Origin: Haplomitrium mnioides
Taxonomy: Eukaryota; Marchantiophyta; Haplomitriopsida; Calobryales
Length of the DNA: 31,135 nt
Assembly (NCBI GenBank): GCA_049999725.1
Contig: JBNGIS010034244.1
Span: 1-31,135, forward strand
Reading direction: 5' to 3'
In this document: positions 1-9,603 of the stretch, one piece after another
Numbering within the stretch: position 1 is the first letter of the stretch
Layout of the letters: the number at the start of each line of letters is the position of its first letter
Notes under the pieces: generated by a model
Told to the model about the DNA's origin: nothing
Seen by the model: only the letters and a program-made list of their open reading frames with translations
The model's database searches: none
Made by a program: the position numbers and the translations under genes

Positions 1-1
1 T

Positions 2-130
2 GCAGGTGCTTCTGGTGACTCTGTAGTGATATCGGAGACTAGAAAGTCTCGTCAGGATTCTCTAGCGACTGTAGATGCTCAGCCAGTAGATTTAAATGAG
101 ACAGTTCCTCCGGAAGAGGAGAGAGTTTGA
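2..130 (+). CDS. 3' end of an unidentified open reading frame (partial)
   Basis: A frame is open from the first complete codon of the window to TGA at 128-130 and encodes 42 residues ending in PPEEERV. The composition is hydrophilic and acidic, with no recognisable motif. It could be the tail of a retroelement or host protein that lies mostly outside the window, or a chance open frame. An AT-rich stretch without coding signal follows. I do not recognise it. Confidence 0.2.
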   Translation, partial: AGASGDSVVISETRKSRQDSLATVDAQPVDLNETVPPEEERV

Positions 131-335
131 GGACGTGTTTGTACTATTTTCAGCAATAATAAAATTTATTTTTTCTAAATCTTTTTTTGCAAAAGTTTCA
201 TCTTGTTGCTCTTTCAATTTACTACAAGTCTTTTCATCAAGATTTGATTTATTTCCCCTAAGAATAAGTTGACCCTTTTGATAGTCCAAGAATGGTTAAC
301 TCAATTTCTAATCTCAAAATAATGTGGAGCCTTTG

Positions 336-667
336 CACATTGTTTAGTGTCTTTGCGCATTAAGACTTTGTAGTTCTTGTTTGGTTTCCCTGCACGCTTA
401 AGCTATGCAATTGTTGTTCAGAGTCCGTGCACCATTTTGTCAAAGGGTTCTTGTTCAATGTCCATGCTTGGATAGGCTGTAGGGTTTTTCTTTAGACGTT
501 TGGCGTGTTTTGGTTGTAGGATTCTAGTTGAAAGTCTATGCGTGCATGGCTTTGTTGTTCTTGTTCAGAGTCAAAGCAAGCAGAGGATTTAGGATTCTTT
601 TTCGGATTCTATGCGTGCATAGGCTTTACGGTTCTAGTTTGGAGTCTATGCTTGCATAGACTTTGTT
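336..667. repeat. 37-bp degenerate tandem repeat (minisatellite), nine units
   Basis: Units start at 336, 373, 410, 447, 484, 521, 557, 594 and 631. Every unit is 37 bp except the sixth, which is 36. The core is GTTCTTGTTCAGAGTC followed by TATGCGTGCATAGGCTTTG. Units 6, 8 and 9 are closest to each other; unit 5 and the outer units are more diverged. The nearly exact period despite substitutions points to an old tandem array. It lies in AT-rich sequence left of the truncated gypsy integrase, so it may belong to the LTR of that element or to an unrelated repeat. Confidence 0.8.
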
Positions 668-1058
668 GGCTACGATGCTCCAAGTCCAAGTTAGGTTTAA
701 ATTCCTTATCCGAATAGATATTTAGGTTTTCCTGTACGTTTTTTCTATCGAAAGATATATATTTTATTTCTTTTTTGTTGAATTTAATTTATTCACAATA
801 GTGTCAAGTTTTTTCAAAATATTCGAATAGCCAAAATGTTTGCTTTTTAAGTTTTTTTTCTAAAAAGTTATTTGAAATATAATCTAAATGGAAAACATGC
901 ATTTTTTGTTCATAAAAAACAACTTTTTTTTTACGAAAAGAAGATTTTAGTCATAAATTTGATGTTTTTGAATGCCAAATCTTCCAAAAGAAAAAAAATT
1001 CAACTGCCAAGTGAAACAGGAACTCAGTAGCGATTCCTGGTTCAAAGTAGCGGTTGTT
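668..1058 (-). repeat. AT-rich stretch whose right end is repeated at 12829: candidate 3' LTR end of the gypsy element
   Basis: The last 55 bp (about 1004-1058) match 12775-12829 at roughly 78 percent by eye, with mainly transition differences. Both copies stop matching after the same GGTTGTT. The AT-rich sequence to the left (about 790-1000) aligns loosely with 12510-12775. The two copies bracket the gypsy element in the same orientation, as LTR ends would. Against this, no TG dinucleotide or polypurine tract is seen at the boundary, and the integrase next to it is truncated. The identity is therefore uncertain. No gene is seen here or at 131-335. Confidence 0.35.
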
Positions 1059-1640
1059 ATAGGTGTCAGTAAGGCATTGAATTACCTCATTCAGAAAATG
1101 AGTTCTCCTATCACTGATCAACTCTAAAGGACATCCGAATCTCGTGATTATGTTCTCAAACAGGAAGTTAGCAACGTCCACTGCTCCATCTCTATGTGTA
1201 GCTTTTGCTTCCACCCATTTGGTAGCATAATTTGTCCACACTAATATATATCTATTTTTATAATATATGGACATTGGTGTAATAGGTCCTACAAAATCAA
1301 TACCCCATTTCTCAAATAGAGCTAAAGGTAAGATAGGTGTAAGTAGCCAATGGCTGCTTGCTGTTGGTTTCCCCACTCTCTGACATGGGTCACAACTCTG
1401 AATATAGCTCTTTACATCCTTGTACATCGTAGGCCACCAATATCTTGCCTCATGAATCTTTTCCACCGTGTTACGCATGGCATAGTGTCCACCTACTTCA
1501 TCATCGTGCAATGCAGCGATCATCTTTTTAACTTCATCAAGACCTAAACAACGTCTCAAAATCTCATCAAGTTCTTTCTTATGTAACACTCCTTTATAGA
1601 TTGTATACGGTGCCACCTTCTAGAAAAATACCGCTTCTTC
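1059..1640 (-). pseudogene. Gypsy integrase fragment, truncated in the catalytic core
   Basis: Integrase inserts the element's cDNA into host DNA. The minus-strand translation shows the H2C2 zinc-binding N-terminus (GGHYAMRNTV to CDPCQR) and then the core with WGIDFVGPI (first catalytic Asp) and LISDRRTHF (second Asp, where Gly of the usual SDRGTHF is Arg). Similarity stops after CLTDTY. The remaining frame to 951 reads through AT-rich repeat sequence and lacks the third catalytic residue (Glu) and the C-terminal domain. A stop at about 1618-1620 separates it from the upstream pol sequence. The truncation is either an internal deletion up to the LTR or the edge of another insertion. Confidence 0.9.
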
Positions 1641-2220
1641 CTCTTTATTCAACCTAGAAGGCAAAATAGAACTTTCTAAATATAACCAAATCTCTTTGTA
1701 CCAGGGGTTCTCCTCCCCTTCCTTCTCAATTGAGAACAAATTTTCATCTGGAAAATTATCATTCAAGTCATCTATCCCAGCTGGTCCTAGAATTCTGGAT
1801 AGGAAATCTACATTCTAATGTGACTTTCTCGGTCTTATATCCACTTCAAAATCAAATTCTTGGAGTAGCAACATCCATCTTGCTATCCTTCCAGACAGAT
1901 CAGGTTTATTCACTAAATACTTCAGTGAATTATGATCTACATGAAACACAAATGGATATCATGGTAGATAATGTCTGAATTTCTTGACTAAAAATATCAA
2001 TCCCAACGCTTCTCTCTCTGTTACCGAATAATTCTTCTCTACTGCAGTCAACTTCTGACTTGCATAGTAAATAAGATGATCTTTCTTCTCTTCATCCTTC
2101 TGACTTAATACACTGCCTACTGCAAAGGCAGAAACATCCTCATAAACATGAAACTTTCTATCCCAAATTGGAGGTTTTAAAATAGGAGTTGTAATAAGCT
2201 TTTCTTTTTAACAAATCACA
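1640..2220 (-). pseudogene. Gypsy RNase H region, heavily mutated
   Basis: RNase H removes the RNA template during reverse transcription. Directly after the RT, the minus strand encodes recognisable pieces such as LSQKDEEKKDHLIYYASQ and LTAVEKNYSVTEREALGLIF, which match the RNase H-like domain of plant gypsy pol (the ASRQLNPAEKNYSVTERECLA pattern). Below about 1980 the frame is broken by many stops. There is no usable open frame and I infer no function today. Confidence 0.8.
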
Positions 2221-2225
2221 GCTAT

Positions 2226-3446
2226 CTAAACCTCCTCTCCCCACTGAAATACAACTTTTTTCTGCAACAAGTCATTTAGTGGAGTAGCTATCCAGGAGTA
2301 ATTCTCTATGAACCTTCTATAGTAGCCCGTAGCTTCCAAAAACTCTCTCACTTCCGTTAATGTAGTAGGTCTCTTAACATCCTTTATAATTCTCACTTTG
2401 TCCACATCTACAACATTGCCATCCTTGGAGACTCTATGCTCCAACAATAATCCTTCACTCATTGCAATAAAACTTTTCTCAAGGTGTAGTCCTAACTGAT
2501 CCCATCTACATCTCTCAAAATTTTTTCTCAGATGACTAGGATGGTCCTCCTTTGATCTATATACACAAAAATCATCCATGAATATTTCTATGAAATCTCT
2601 TAGATACAGTTTAAAAATTTGTGTCATTACTCTCTGAAAAGTGGTTGGGGTACTACATAGCCCAAAAGGCATTACATTACAAGCATACGTTCTTCAGTCT
2701 GTAGTGAAGGTAGTTTTTGGTCTATCTTCAGGATGGATACTCACCTGGTTGTAGCCAGAAAACCCATCTAAAAAGGTATAACATTCCACTCCTGCCACCT
2801 GATCTAGGATAGTGTTATTGAATGGTAAAGGATAAAAATCCATTTTAGTGGCCTGATTTAATTTCCTAAAATCTTGGCACACTCTAATCTTTCTATTCTT
2901 CTTTATGACTATCACTATTGGTGACACCCATTCACTATAAGGTACTGCATAAATAAAATTTGTTGCTAGCAGTTTATCTAACACTTCCTTCACTAGTAAC
3001 AAATATTTGGGATTCAGGCGATACTGCGTTTGTCTAACAAGCACAACTCCCTCCTCTAGATAAATTCTATGCTCACAAAGTTCAGCCGGTATTCCCTTTA
3101 AATCTTTGTAAGACCACGCAAAAACGTCTTGAAATTCTGCCGAAAGCGCTTTATACACTTTTCTTTCTTCCTCATCTATTTCATTACATAGAAATAACAC
3201 CTTTTCAGGATCCTTAGAACTCACTTGTATCGCACTATATTGTTGTTCTCTTACCACGTTATGCGTCGTAACCTGCTCCATAATTAGCTCAAGTACTTTC
3301 TCTCCTTCACTTGCAAATAATGCGAACATGTCCAGATCGCCTCCTTTGTCATCACTGCATAAACTCCATTTAATAAATTCCTCATCAATCCAACCAAGAA
3401 AAGTAGGATTACAAACACCTAGTTCCTCACAATACTCTTCCGTTAA
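2226..3446 (-). pseudogene. Gypsy reverse transcriptase, split by an in-frame stop and by the 3452-6639 insertion
   Basis: The enzyme copies element RNA into DNA in cytoplasmic particles. On the minus strand the domain starts with the conserved lead-in DVFAWSYKDLKGIP. It continues with SPIVIVIKKNRKIRVCQDFRKLN and YTFLDGFSGYNQ, then a stop, then MPFGLCSTPTTFQRVM and the catalytic box FMDD (2571-2582), and ends with the REFLEATGYYRRFI thumb/connection motif. The stop at 2694-2696 is TGA where relatives have Trp, consistent with TGG to TGA. The coding sequence continues upstream to 3446, where the inserted element interrupts it, and resumes beyond 6644. Confidence 0.93.
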
Positions 3447-3452
3447 GTGAGT

Positions 3453-4036
3453 GTTAGGTCCTGAGATAGGGGATTGAAGAAGCTTCCGGAAGAGCTTGTA
3501 GTGGAGCACAGGGATGAGCAGAATCATCGATGAGCAACAAAAGTGGCGTCTCTTGGGTATAGGGAAGTGCATTATGTCAGCTGTTCGGAGCATGGTAAGT
3601 GGTGCAGTTGCTCGGGCATTTGCCTGCACCAAAACACAATTCGTCATCGACTTATGATGTTGCTGCAGATTCGTGGTTCAAAGGAGGAGTGGAATTTTGT
3701 CTTTCTATTTTAGTATGCCTCCTATGGCTAAGGCCTCCATTTGTAGGGGGAGAACAAGCATTTCATGTTTTGCAATCAGCCTGGCTGGGAGAAGGTACAA
3801 CCACCTTTCCTTCTTGATCTTGAAAATTTTGTAACGGTTCTGGCCACTTGAGGAAAGAGAAGATAAAGCAAGGAAGGGGTGGAGCAGGGTGCTTCAGTTG
3901 CGGCGGAGGCTTTTCTTGCGAGTATGGAGGCCTCCTACAGCGATGGAGCTTTGGTTTGAGCTTGAGAAGATTATTTCCACGGGAGGCAGCAGAAGTGAGA
4001 AGAGCATCGAAAAGAGAGGAGAGCAGTTGAGCAGCG
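3453..4036 (+). other. Left flank of the transporter copy inside the inserted element (5'-UTR-like)
   Basis: There is no convincing gene. The last 200 bases before the transporter ATG are purine-rich without long open frames in phase with it, and are plausibly the captured mRNA leader. The first 130 bases contain a near-palindrome around 3480-3500 (AAGCTTCC/GGAAGAGCTT). The gypsy frame read from the left runs into this segment by chance up to 3647. Confidence 0.4.
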
Positions 4037-5407
4037 ATGGCAGGCGGAGGAGGTGTGGTGATTGGAGGCAAGATCTACGCGGGTCGGTTCACTTTCTTTG
4101 TTGCATTAGCTTCCATTGTTGCTGCCAGCGGTGGATTGATCTTCGGCTATGATATCGGCATCTCTGGCGGTGTCACTTCTATGAATGACTAGGATCCTAG
4201 CGAAGTTCTTCCCAAGCATATTGTCCAGGACTGGAAAGAACAACTACTTCCAATACGATAATCAAAGCTTGCAAGCGTTTACATCGTCTCTGTACCTTGC
4301 CGGGCTGGTGGCAACATGCTTCGCGTCTTACACCACCCGCTATTGGGGTCGTCGCCCATCCATGCTCATAGGTGGTATCAGCTTCTTATGTGGAGCCATT
4401 CTCAACGCAGCTGCACAGGATCTGGCTATGCTCATCATCGGGCGCATTCTTCTTGGAATTGGTGTGGGCTTTGCCAATCAAGCGGTGCCACTGTACCTGT
4501 CGGAGATGGCGCCAGCTACTTATCGAGGAGCTCTGAATATCATGTTTCAGTTGGCAACTACCATCGGCATTCTGTGTGCGAATGTGATCAGCTACGGCAC
4601 TGGGAAATTAACACCGTGGGAATGGAGGCTATCGTTGGGGCTAGCAGCTGTTCCTGCATGTTTGCTAACCGTAGGCGGCCTCACGCTCCCTGAGACGCCC
4701 AACAGTTTGATCGAGCGAGATTATACGGAGGCTGGGCGAAAGATGCTGGTCAGAATCAGAGGAGTGGAGGATGTGGGCGAGGAATACTCAGATTTGGTGG
4801 AGGCTAGTACCGTTGCGAAGGCAATCGAGCATCCCTGGAGAAATCTCCTTCAGAGGCGCTACCAACCTCAATTGACCATGGCCATTCTCATCCCCTTCTT
4901 TCAGCAAGTGACAGGAATTAACGCCATCATGTTTTACGCACATGTGCTCTTTAAAACTATCGGCTTCGGCAGTGATGCGTCTCTATACTCTGCCGTCATC
5001 ACCGGTGCTGTGAACGCGGTGGCCACCTTCGTCTCTGTAGCAACGGTGGACAAGTGAGGACGCAAGCTTCTTTTTCTGGAGGGTGGCATTCAGATGTTTG
5101 TCTGCCAGGTGTGCATCGGAGCAATTCTGAAGTACAAACTGGGAGAGTACGGGGTGCTGTCGAAAAGCGTGTCGGGATTGGTAGTTGCACTGAGTTGCAT
5201 CTATGTTGCTGCTTTCGCGTGGTCGTGGGGTCCTCTTGGATGGTTGGTTCCCAGCGAAATCTTCCCTCTGGAAATCCGCTCAGCTGCACAGAGCGTGACG
5301 GTGTTCGTCAACTTTCTCTTTACCTTCGTCGTGGGCCAAGCGTTCTTGACCATGCTCTGCAAGTTCGAGTATGGCATCTTCTTCTTCTTTGCAGAGTGGA
5401 AGTGTTG
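4037..5407 (+). pseudogene. Processed pseudogene of an STP-type hexose/H+ symporter
   Basis: Functional relatives are 12-helix plasma-membrane monosaccharide/proton symporters of the major facilitator superfamily, about 510 residues long. ATG is at 4037. The first 51 codons give the N-terminus and helix 1 with [19 protein letters not shown] frameshift near 4187-4196 then moves the frame to 4185-5057, which includes GRRPSMLIGG, GRILLGIGVGFANQAVPLYL, PETPNSL and the sugar-binding helix 7 box FFQQVTGINAIMFYA. A TGA at 5055-5057 follows VDK, where an aromatic residue is usual. The frame continues with LFLEGG, FAWSWGPLGWLVPSEIFP and LEIRSAAQSVTV. Similarity ends after FFFFA near 5395; helix 12 and the PETKG motif are missing. 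No introns interrupt it although plant STP genes normally have some, so it is probably a reverse-transcribed copy. Confidence 0.93.
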
Positions 5408-6520
5408 AGGAGGCTATTGAAAAGAGGTTTGCATACTCTCTTGCTATTGCACAATTGTTCCTGTTGGATCAATGGGCAGAAGTTGTACAAGAAACAGAGC
5501 AATCGGAAGTGGAAGAAATCAGGCCAATCTTCTGGAGTAGATCACAAGAGCAGTACTGGGCTTTGTTTTGGTTGAGGGTGTTGCTGCAGGTAGAACAGGG
5601 GAGATTCAAGCTACAATTCAGGGAAGAAGGGAGGTGTGGAGACTACTAAGTCACATGGAGGGGTTAGTACTGGCAGGTTGAGCTTGGAAGTTCAATGGAG
5701 GCTGAGAAAAGATTGTTTGAAGCTGAGCAGCCATGAGGGTGACATTCAAGAGGCAACAACGTTGAAGACTCTATTCTGCATCAAGCAAGAAAAAAAACAG
5801 TTCAAGAGCAGCAAGCATAAGAAGAAGGTTGGGATTGTGAAAGTTTTCTGTTAGAAGTGTATGTGTTTGTTTGCAGGTCTGGCCTGGGAAGTGGAGACTT
5901 GAGAAAACAAAAAAAAAAGAGAGACAGCAGCTAGGAGGCCAGTTCTGTTTTGTGATTTTGTTGGAGGCTGCAGGGAGATCAGATCAGAAGCATACATGTA
6001 GCTGATGGCAGAGTAGTTGTGGAGTGATTGTCAATTGTGGAAGTGAAGTTGGAGAGGAAGGTGTGAAGTGCAAGGCAACATCATGGCTGAGTTTTCCCGT
6101 TACCTCCGGAGAGTGGCAGAAACTCAGTATGAAGATCTTGGATCGAGACCTGCTGTCGGGAACTGATGACACCAGCAGGGAGTTATGGCAGCTTGTCACT
6201 GCCATACATGGTGAGGCTGAATGGTCTGAATCGTTGTGTTGACTCCACAAGGTGAAGATCGCACGGAGGAGCATCTAAAGTAGTTTGTAGTTTGAATTCT
6301 GAAGATAAGGAGTTGGAGGGTAGATATCTGGTTAGTAGTTGAGCAGGTTGCAAAAGTACAGATGTGAATTTTGACACTGGAGTATGACACCAGAATTATA
6401 AAGTTATATGTATTGCTATTCAGCCCTCAATCCTGTTATTTGTATTTCAACCTTCTCTCCCATCTGTTTCGTGTATGTTGTTTTATCAAGGTCTGTTTGT
6501 ATGTATGCCAGTCAGTCAGT
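5408..6520 (+). other. Unrecognised sequence between the transporter break and the right end of the insertion
   Basis: After the transporter breaks off, the sequence changes abruptly. A 92-codon frame (5371-5649) overlaps the break and encodes an unrecognised Glu/Gln-rich peptide. Two pyrimidine-AG sites resembling 3' splice acceptors lie at the break (TTCTTCTTTGCAG, near 5395) and near 5870 (GTTTGTTTGCAG). An A-rich purine run lies at about 5903-5927. I recognise no second gene. This could be a second captured fragment, genomic sequence next to the donor gene, or element-specific sequence. Confidence 0.35.
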
Positions 6521-6528
6521 AGTTCCAG

Positions 6529-6629
6529 AACAGAGCAGGGCTCCTCCCTTTTGCCTTGCTCTGTTCCAACCAGCGGTGCAGGAGCAGTTTTTTCGTACAG
6601 CGCAGGGCTTCTCCCCTAGGCCCTGCGCT
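6529..6629. repeat. Two tandem hairpins at the right end of the inserted element
   Basis: The first hairpin pairs AACAGAGCAGGGC (6529-6541) with GCCTTGCTCTGTT (6553-6565), 13 bp with one mismatch and an 11-nt loop. The second pairs AGCGCAGGGC (6599-6608) with GCCCTGCGCT (6620-6629), 10 bp perfect with an 11-nt loop. The two share the GCAGGGC core and a CTCCCCT-like loop, and the second ends 10 bp from the element terminus. They could be structural signals of the LTR R/U5 region; the role is inferred. Confidence 0.7.
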
Positions 6630-6644
6630 TGTCCCAACAGTGAG

Positions 6645-7511
6645 CAATTGGCGTATCGTTCTCATGTAACCACAATTCTGGATTCTGATCAGCTTCCTCG
6701 TCAGACTCTAAAACAGACCCGTCATACTCTCCAGACTACTTTGAGGTGTACTCCTCTATTGTCTGAGTTTCTCTTTGATATGGAGGTTCTCCTCAATATA
6801 ATGTTTCCTTGGGTTTAGTTCCAAACCAAATCTTTCTGTTTCTCCAATCTTCTACTACTTTGGCTTGATACAACCAAGGCTCTCCCAATAGCACATGGTA
6901 TGTTGATTTTGATTCAAGATTGATAACTATATAATCCAAAACAAACTCTCTCTCTCCAATCACAATCTTAACTCCTCTCAACACTCCTTCAGGAATCAGT
7001 CTTCTCTGATCTGCCAATCTTAACACTTGAGGTGTTTTGTCCAAGTGACTGAATCCCAATGCTTCCATGGTTTCTAGCATACTTTTGGAACTCCATATTC
7101 TGGCATCTCCTCTTGAATAGTTCCTGTTGGCAAAAATGACATGGGGACTGACACCTTAGGTAATTTATACCTTCTCTTCTTTGCACTAGTCAGCATCCTC
7201 AACTTTTTTCTCTATGGTGCAGACATTCTCAGTATTTGCCCCACTGTCACATTGGTTGGCATCCTCTGTACATCCAAAGCCACACTATAATCCAAATCTA
7301 ATTCATCAACTTTTACTCTCTCAAAAGGTAAGCTAGATCCATCTTTCCTACCTGGATCTTTCCTCATTCTCTCCTCTTCTCTTTCTCTTTGTTTTTTCCA
7401 ATCTATTTTCATGGTCCCTCTTCTCTTGAAGTTCTTTCTGCAACTCTTTAGAGACCTCCTTTGAGATATCCTGAAAATACTTAGGATCATTCCTATTGTA
7501 CTCTGGATCAT
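6645..7511 (-). pseudogene. Gypsy protease and linker region, frameshifted
   Basis: Protease cleaves the gag-pol polyprotein. On the minus strand, 6793-7080 encodes the C-terminal half of a retropepsin-like domain, including RGVKIVIGEREFVLDYIVI and the YHVLLGEPWLYQAKV box typical of plant gypsy protease. The catalytic D-S/T-G region just upstream (7080-7140) is scrambled by frameshifts and I cannot point to an intact aspartate motif. The acidic linker between protease and RT continues toward 6645 in a frame with stops and meets the inserted element there. A separate frame at 7212-7511 carries the charged end of the gag/linker, shifted relative to 7348-7773. Confidence 0.75.
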
Positions 7512-9110
7512 TTCTATCCTCTATTACCGCCTTAGGGTTTTCCCTAACTATTTCACCCCAACTTTGTTTCCTCTTTTCCTTGCTCTTACTACTAGTTTTC
7601 ACTCTAAACAAGGGAATTTCCACTTCTGGTTCCTCCACTACCATCCTCACATCTGGTTCAGGTGCTGGTGGCTCTACATACTTTACCATCATCTTTGTCG
7701 CAGGAGGGGCTGGATATTCTACTTCTATGTATCCAAATTTCTTACAATTCCCACACAATGGTACATATCCCATTGGGCTCCTTGCATGAGGACAAGCATT
7801 AGCGTAATGGTCCGGTGCTCTACAATTATAACATGCTAAAAATCTCCTACTAGTCTATACTAGTACTAATTGAGTTCTTGGTGCCGCCCCTGGCACCATA
7901 GTCGACTGAATTGCTGGAACATATGATGTTCCAGGCATTTGTTGATACTGGACCCTCTCCATTGGTCTTCCTCTACCCTGGGCTACTGCATATGCAGGGT
8001 ACTGCACTAACCTAGGATCTATCATCTGGGGTTCTTCCTCAACCCAATACGGGGCTTGTACATACATCACAGTAGGCAGAGGATACTTATATTCTTGCTC
8101 CACGTGACCCGCTCTCTTACATCGGGTACACCAAACATTGCTTCTGAAAGGAGTTGTGGACCTTCTTTTCTTGGAGCTGGCAGCTTGCTTGATTACCATT
8201 TGCTCCATTTTCTTCGTTGACTCGTTCATGTCCTTCTTGCCCAATCTATACTCTCCTTTCTTTGATCTTGATTTCTTCCTTTCATCCTTTGAGTTTGAAG
8301 AAGACGACGGTTCCTCCTCTTCAGATGAACTTGACTCCTCCTCTGAATCTAAACTAGTGCTTTCTTGCACTTTCTTAGACTTCTTATTTTTCTTTTTCTT
8401 TTTCTTGCTTTCCTCTTCGCTGCTACTGGAATTAGAATCTTTCAACTTCTCTCCCAGTTCTGCAGTTTCGTACATCTCCAGGGCTCTAATAGCTTCCTCT
8501 AGAGTAGTAGCCCCTGATTGTCGTACATAACGTTCTTCCTTCTTTGACAAGCCCTTTAGATACCACTCCAAGTCCACCATAGGGCTGTTTACAATGCCCA
8601 GCTTCTGCTACATTGTCTTGAATCTTTGAGAGTAATTCCAAATTGCCTCCTTCTTCTTTTTCTTGATTGAGGTCAGCTTGGTCAAAATCCTCGTTGAATA
8701 CGCTACCCCTCTAAACTCTGTCACAAGGGCTGTCCTCAGATCTGCCCATGTACCAAAAACTGCTCCCAAATTATCATACCATTCTCTTGCTTTACCTGAA
8801 AACAGAGCATCCACCAGTCTTAGCCGATCTGCATCTGAATCTTCCTGATTAGCTCTGCTAATGCCTTCAAACCTTTTTACCCATGAGTCCACATCGTCTT
8901 TTGATCTCCTTTTGAAGATATGATATTTCAGCTTCGTTCGATAACCCCCTACAGAAGCTTGTTGAGCCATAGCTGATATTGAAGGAAACAAAGTCACAGG
9001 TGTCACCCTTGGTCTCAAAACAGCACTAGGTTGTGAAGCTCCACTACCTTTAATACCAATAGGTGTGGCTGAATTCCTAGAAGAAGAAGAAGAAGAAGAA
9101 GAAGAAGAAG

Positions 9111-9142
<32 letters not shown>

Positions 9143-9399
9143 GAAGTAGAAGAAGGTAGATTTAACTTTGGAAATGATGTTAACCCAATAATGCCTCTAA
9201 GAGCAGTGATATCAGTCCACTGAAACTGAGCTAGTGGTGACTGAGGCCCAGAAGGTTGAGCTCCCCTCTCTATAGGTTCCTTTTTGCTACCAACAGCTAT
9301 CACTTCTTTAGACTTCAATTTAAACTCCTCACGTCTCTCCAGTCTTTCTTCTATCTCTTTTCTTTGTCTCTCTTTATCCTCTTCTGAGATTTCATGCAT
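7348..9399 (-). pseudogene. Gypsy gag (capsid plus zinc knuckles), two in-frame stops
   Basis: Gag forms the virus-like particle. The ATG at 9397-9399 directly follows a TGA. One frame runs from 9399 to 7348, broken by stops at 8608-8610 and 7855-7857. In order it contains: a charged N-terminal helix (EEDKERQRKEIEERLERR); a Ser run encoded by the GAA repeat; the capsid with DVDSWVKRFEGISRANQEDSDADR and FSGKAREWYDNLG; a Ser/Glu/Lys-rich linker; a knuckle CTRCKRAGHVEQEY whose last Cys is Tyr; and after the second stop a complete CYNCRAPDHYANAC knuckle and a degenerate CGNCKKFGY. A frameshift near 7400-7430 moves the frame into the downstream linker. Confidence 0.9.
9080..9139. repeat. (GAA)20 microsatellite inside gypsy gag
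   Basis: A perfect run of GAA spans 60 bp and is followed by interrupted TAGAAG units. On the minus strand it encodes about 20 consecutive serines in the linker before the capsid domain. The run keeps the frame open and is far purer than the surrounding decayed sequence, so it may have expanded after insertion. Confidence 0.95.
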
Positions 9400-9603
9400 T
9401 CACATCTTCCTGGCTAACTCCCACAAAGACATTTCCTCTTCTCTATATTTCTACCCCATAGAATAGAAAAATACAAAACACAAAAAAAAACAAACTTCCA
9501 CAACAAAATGTTAAGAACAGAAATTAATAGCGGCGAGTAAAACAGGTTCCCAACAATACTGATAACATTATACACACTTTTAAGAGCAAACACTAGAAAT
9601 TAG

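Larger units (their letters stand above)
3452..6639 (+). mobile_element. TG...CA insertion with 5-bp target duplication carrying a captured hexose transporter copy
   Basis: The insertion starts TGTTAGGTCC and ends GTCCCAACA, the short inverted TGTT/AACA ends typical of plant LTRs. It is flanked on both sides by GTGAG (3447-3451 and 6640-6644), inside gypsy pol. It is 3188 bp long. The interior holds a 5'-UTR-like lead, an intronless and broken hexose transporter (4037-5407), about 1.1 kb of unrecognised sequence, and two tandem hairpins at the right end. I see no gag or pol and no primer-binding site next to the left end, and I found no long direct repeats joining the two ends. It best fits a non-autonomous LTR-type element that captured a host transcript. 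An element whose LTRs have diverged beyond recognition by eye is equally possible. Evidence for the insertion itself is strong; its class is inferred. Confidence 0.8.

Noticed and set aside
336-667. CRISPR-like array
   Set aside because: The whole 37-bp unit repeats, without unique spacers, and the sequence is plant nuclear DNA.
3452-6639. LINE-mediated processed pseudogene as an explanation of the transporter copy
   Set aside because: There is no poly(A) tail at the right edge, and the TG...CA ends with an exact 5-bp duplication fit integrase-type insertion better. It is not fully excluded for the inner part alone.
5958-6639. Possible 3' LTR starting at TGTTGGAGG near 5958
   Set aside because: It would require a matching left copy of about 680 bp over 3452-4130, which overlaps the transporter start and does not match by eye.
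6371-6818. Plus-strand open frames across the right end of the inserted element
   Set aside because: They cross the insertion boundary into antisense gypsy pol and have no motif.
8138-8530. Plus-strand 130-codon frame rich in Phe, Leu and Ser
   Set aside because: It is the antisense of the Lys/Glu/Ser-rich gag linker and has no support of its own.
9510-9550. Possible third copy of the repeat at 1004-1058 and 12775-12829
   Set aside because: Only scattered identities over about 30 bp, too weak to distinguish from chance in AT-rich sequence.
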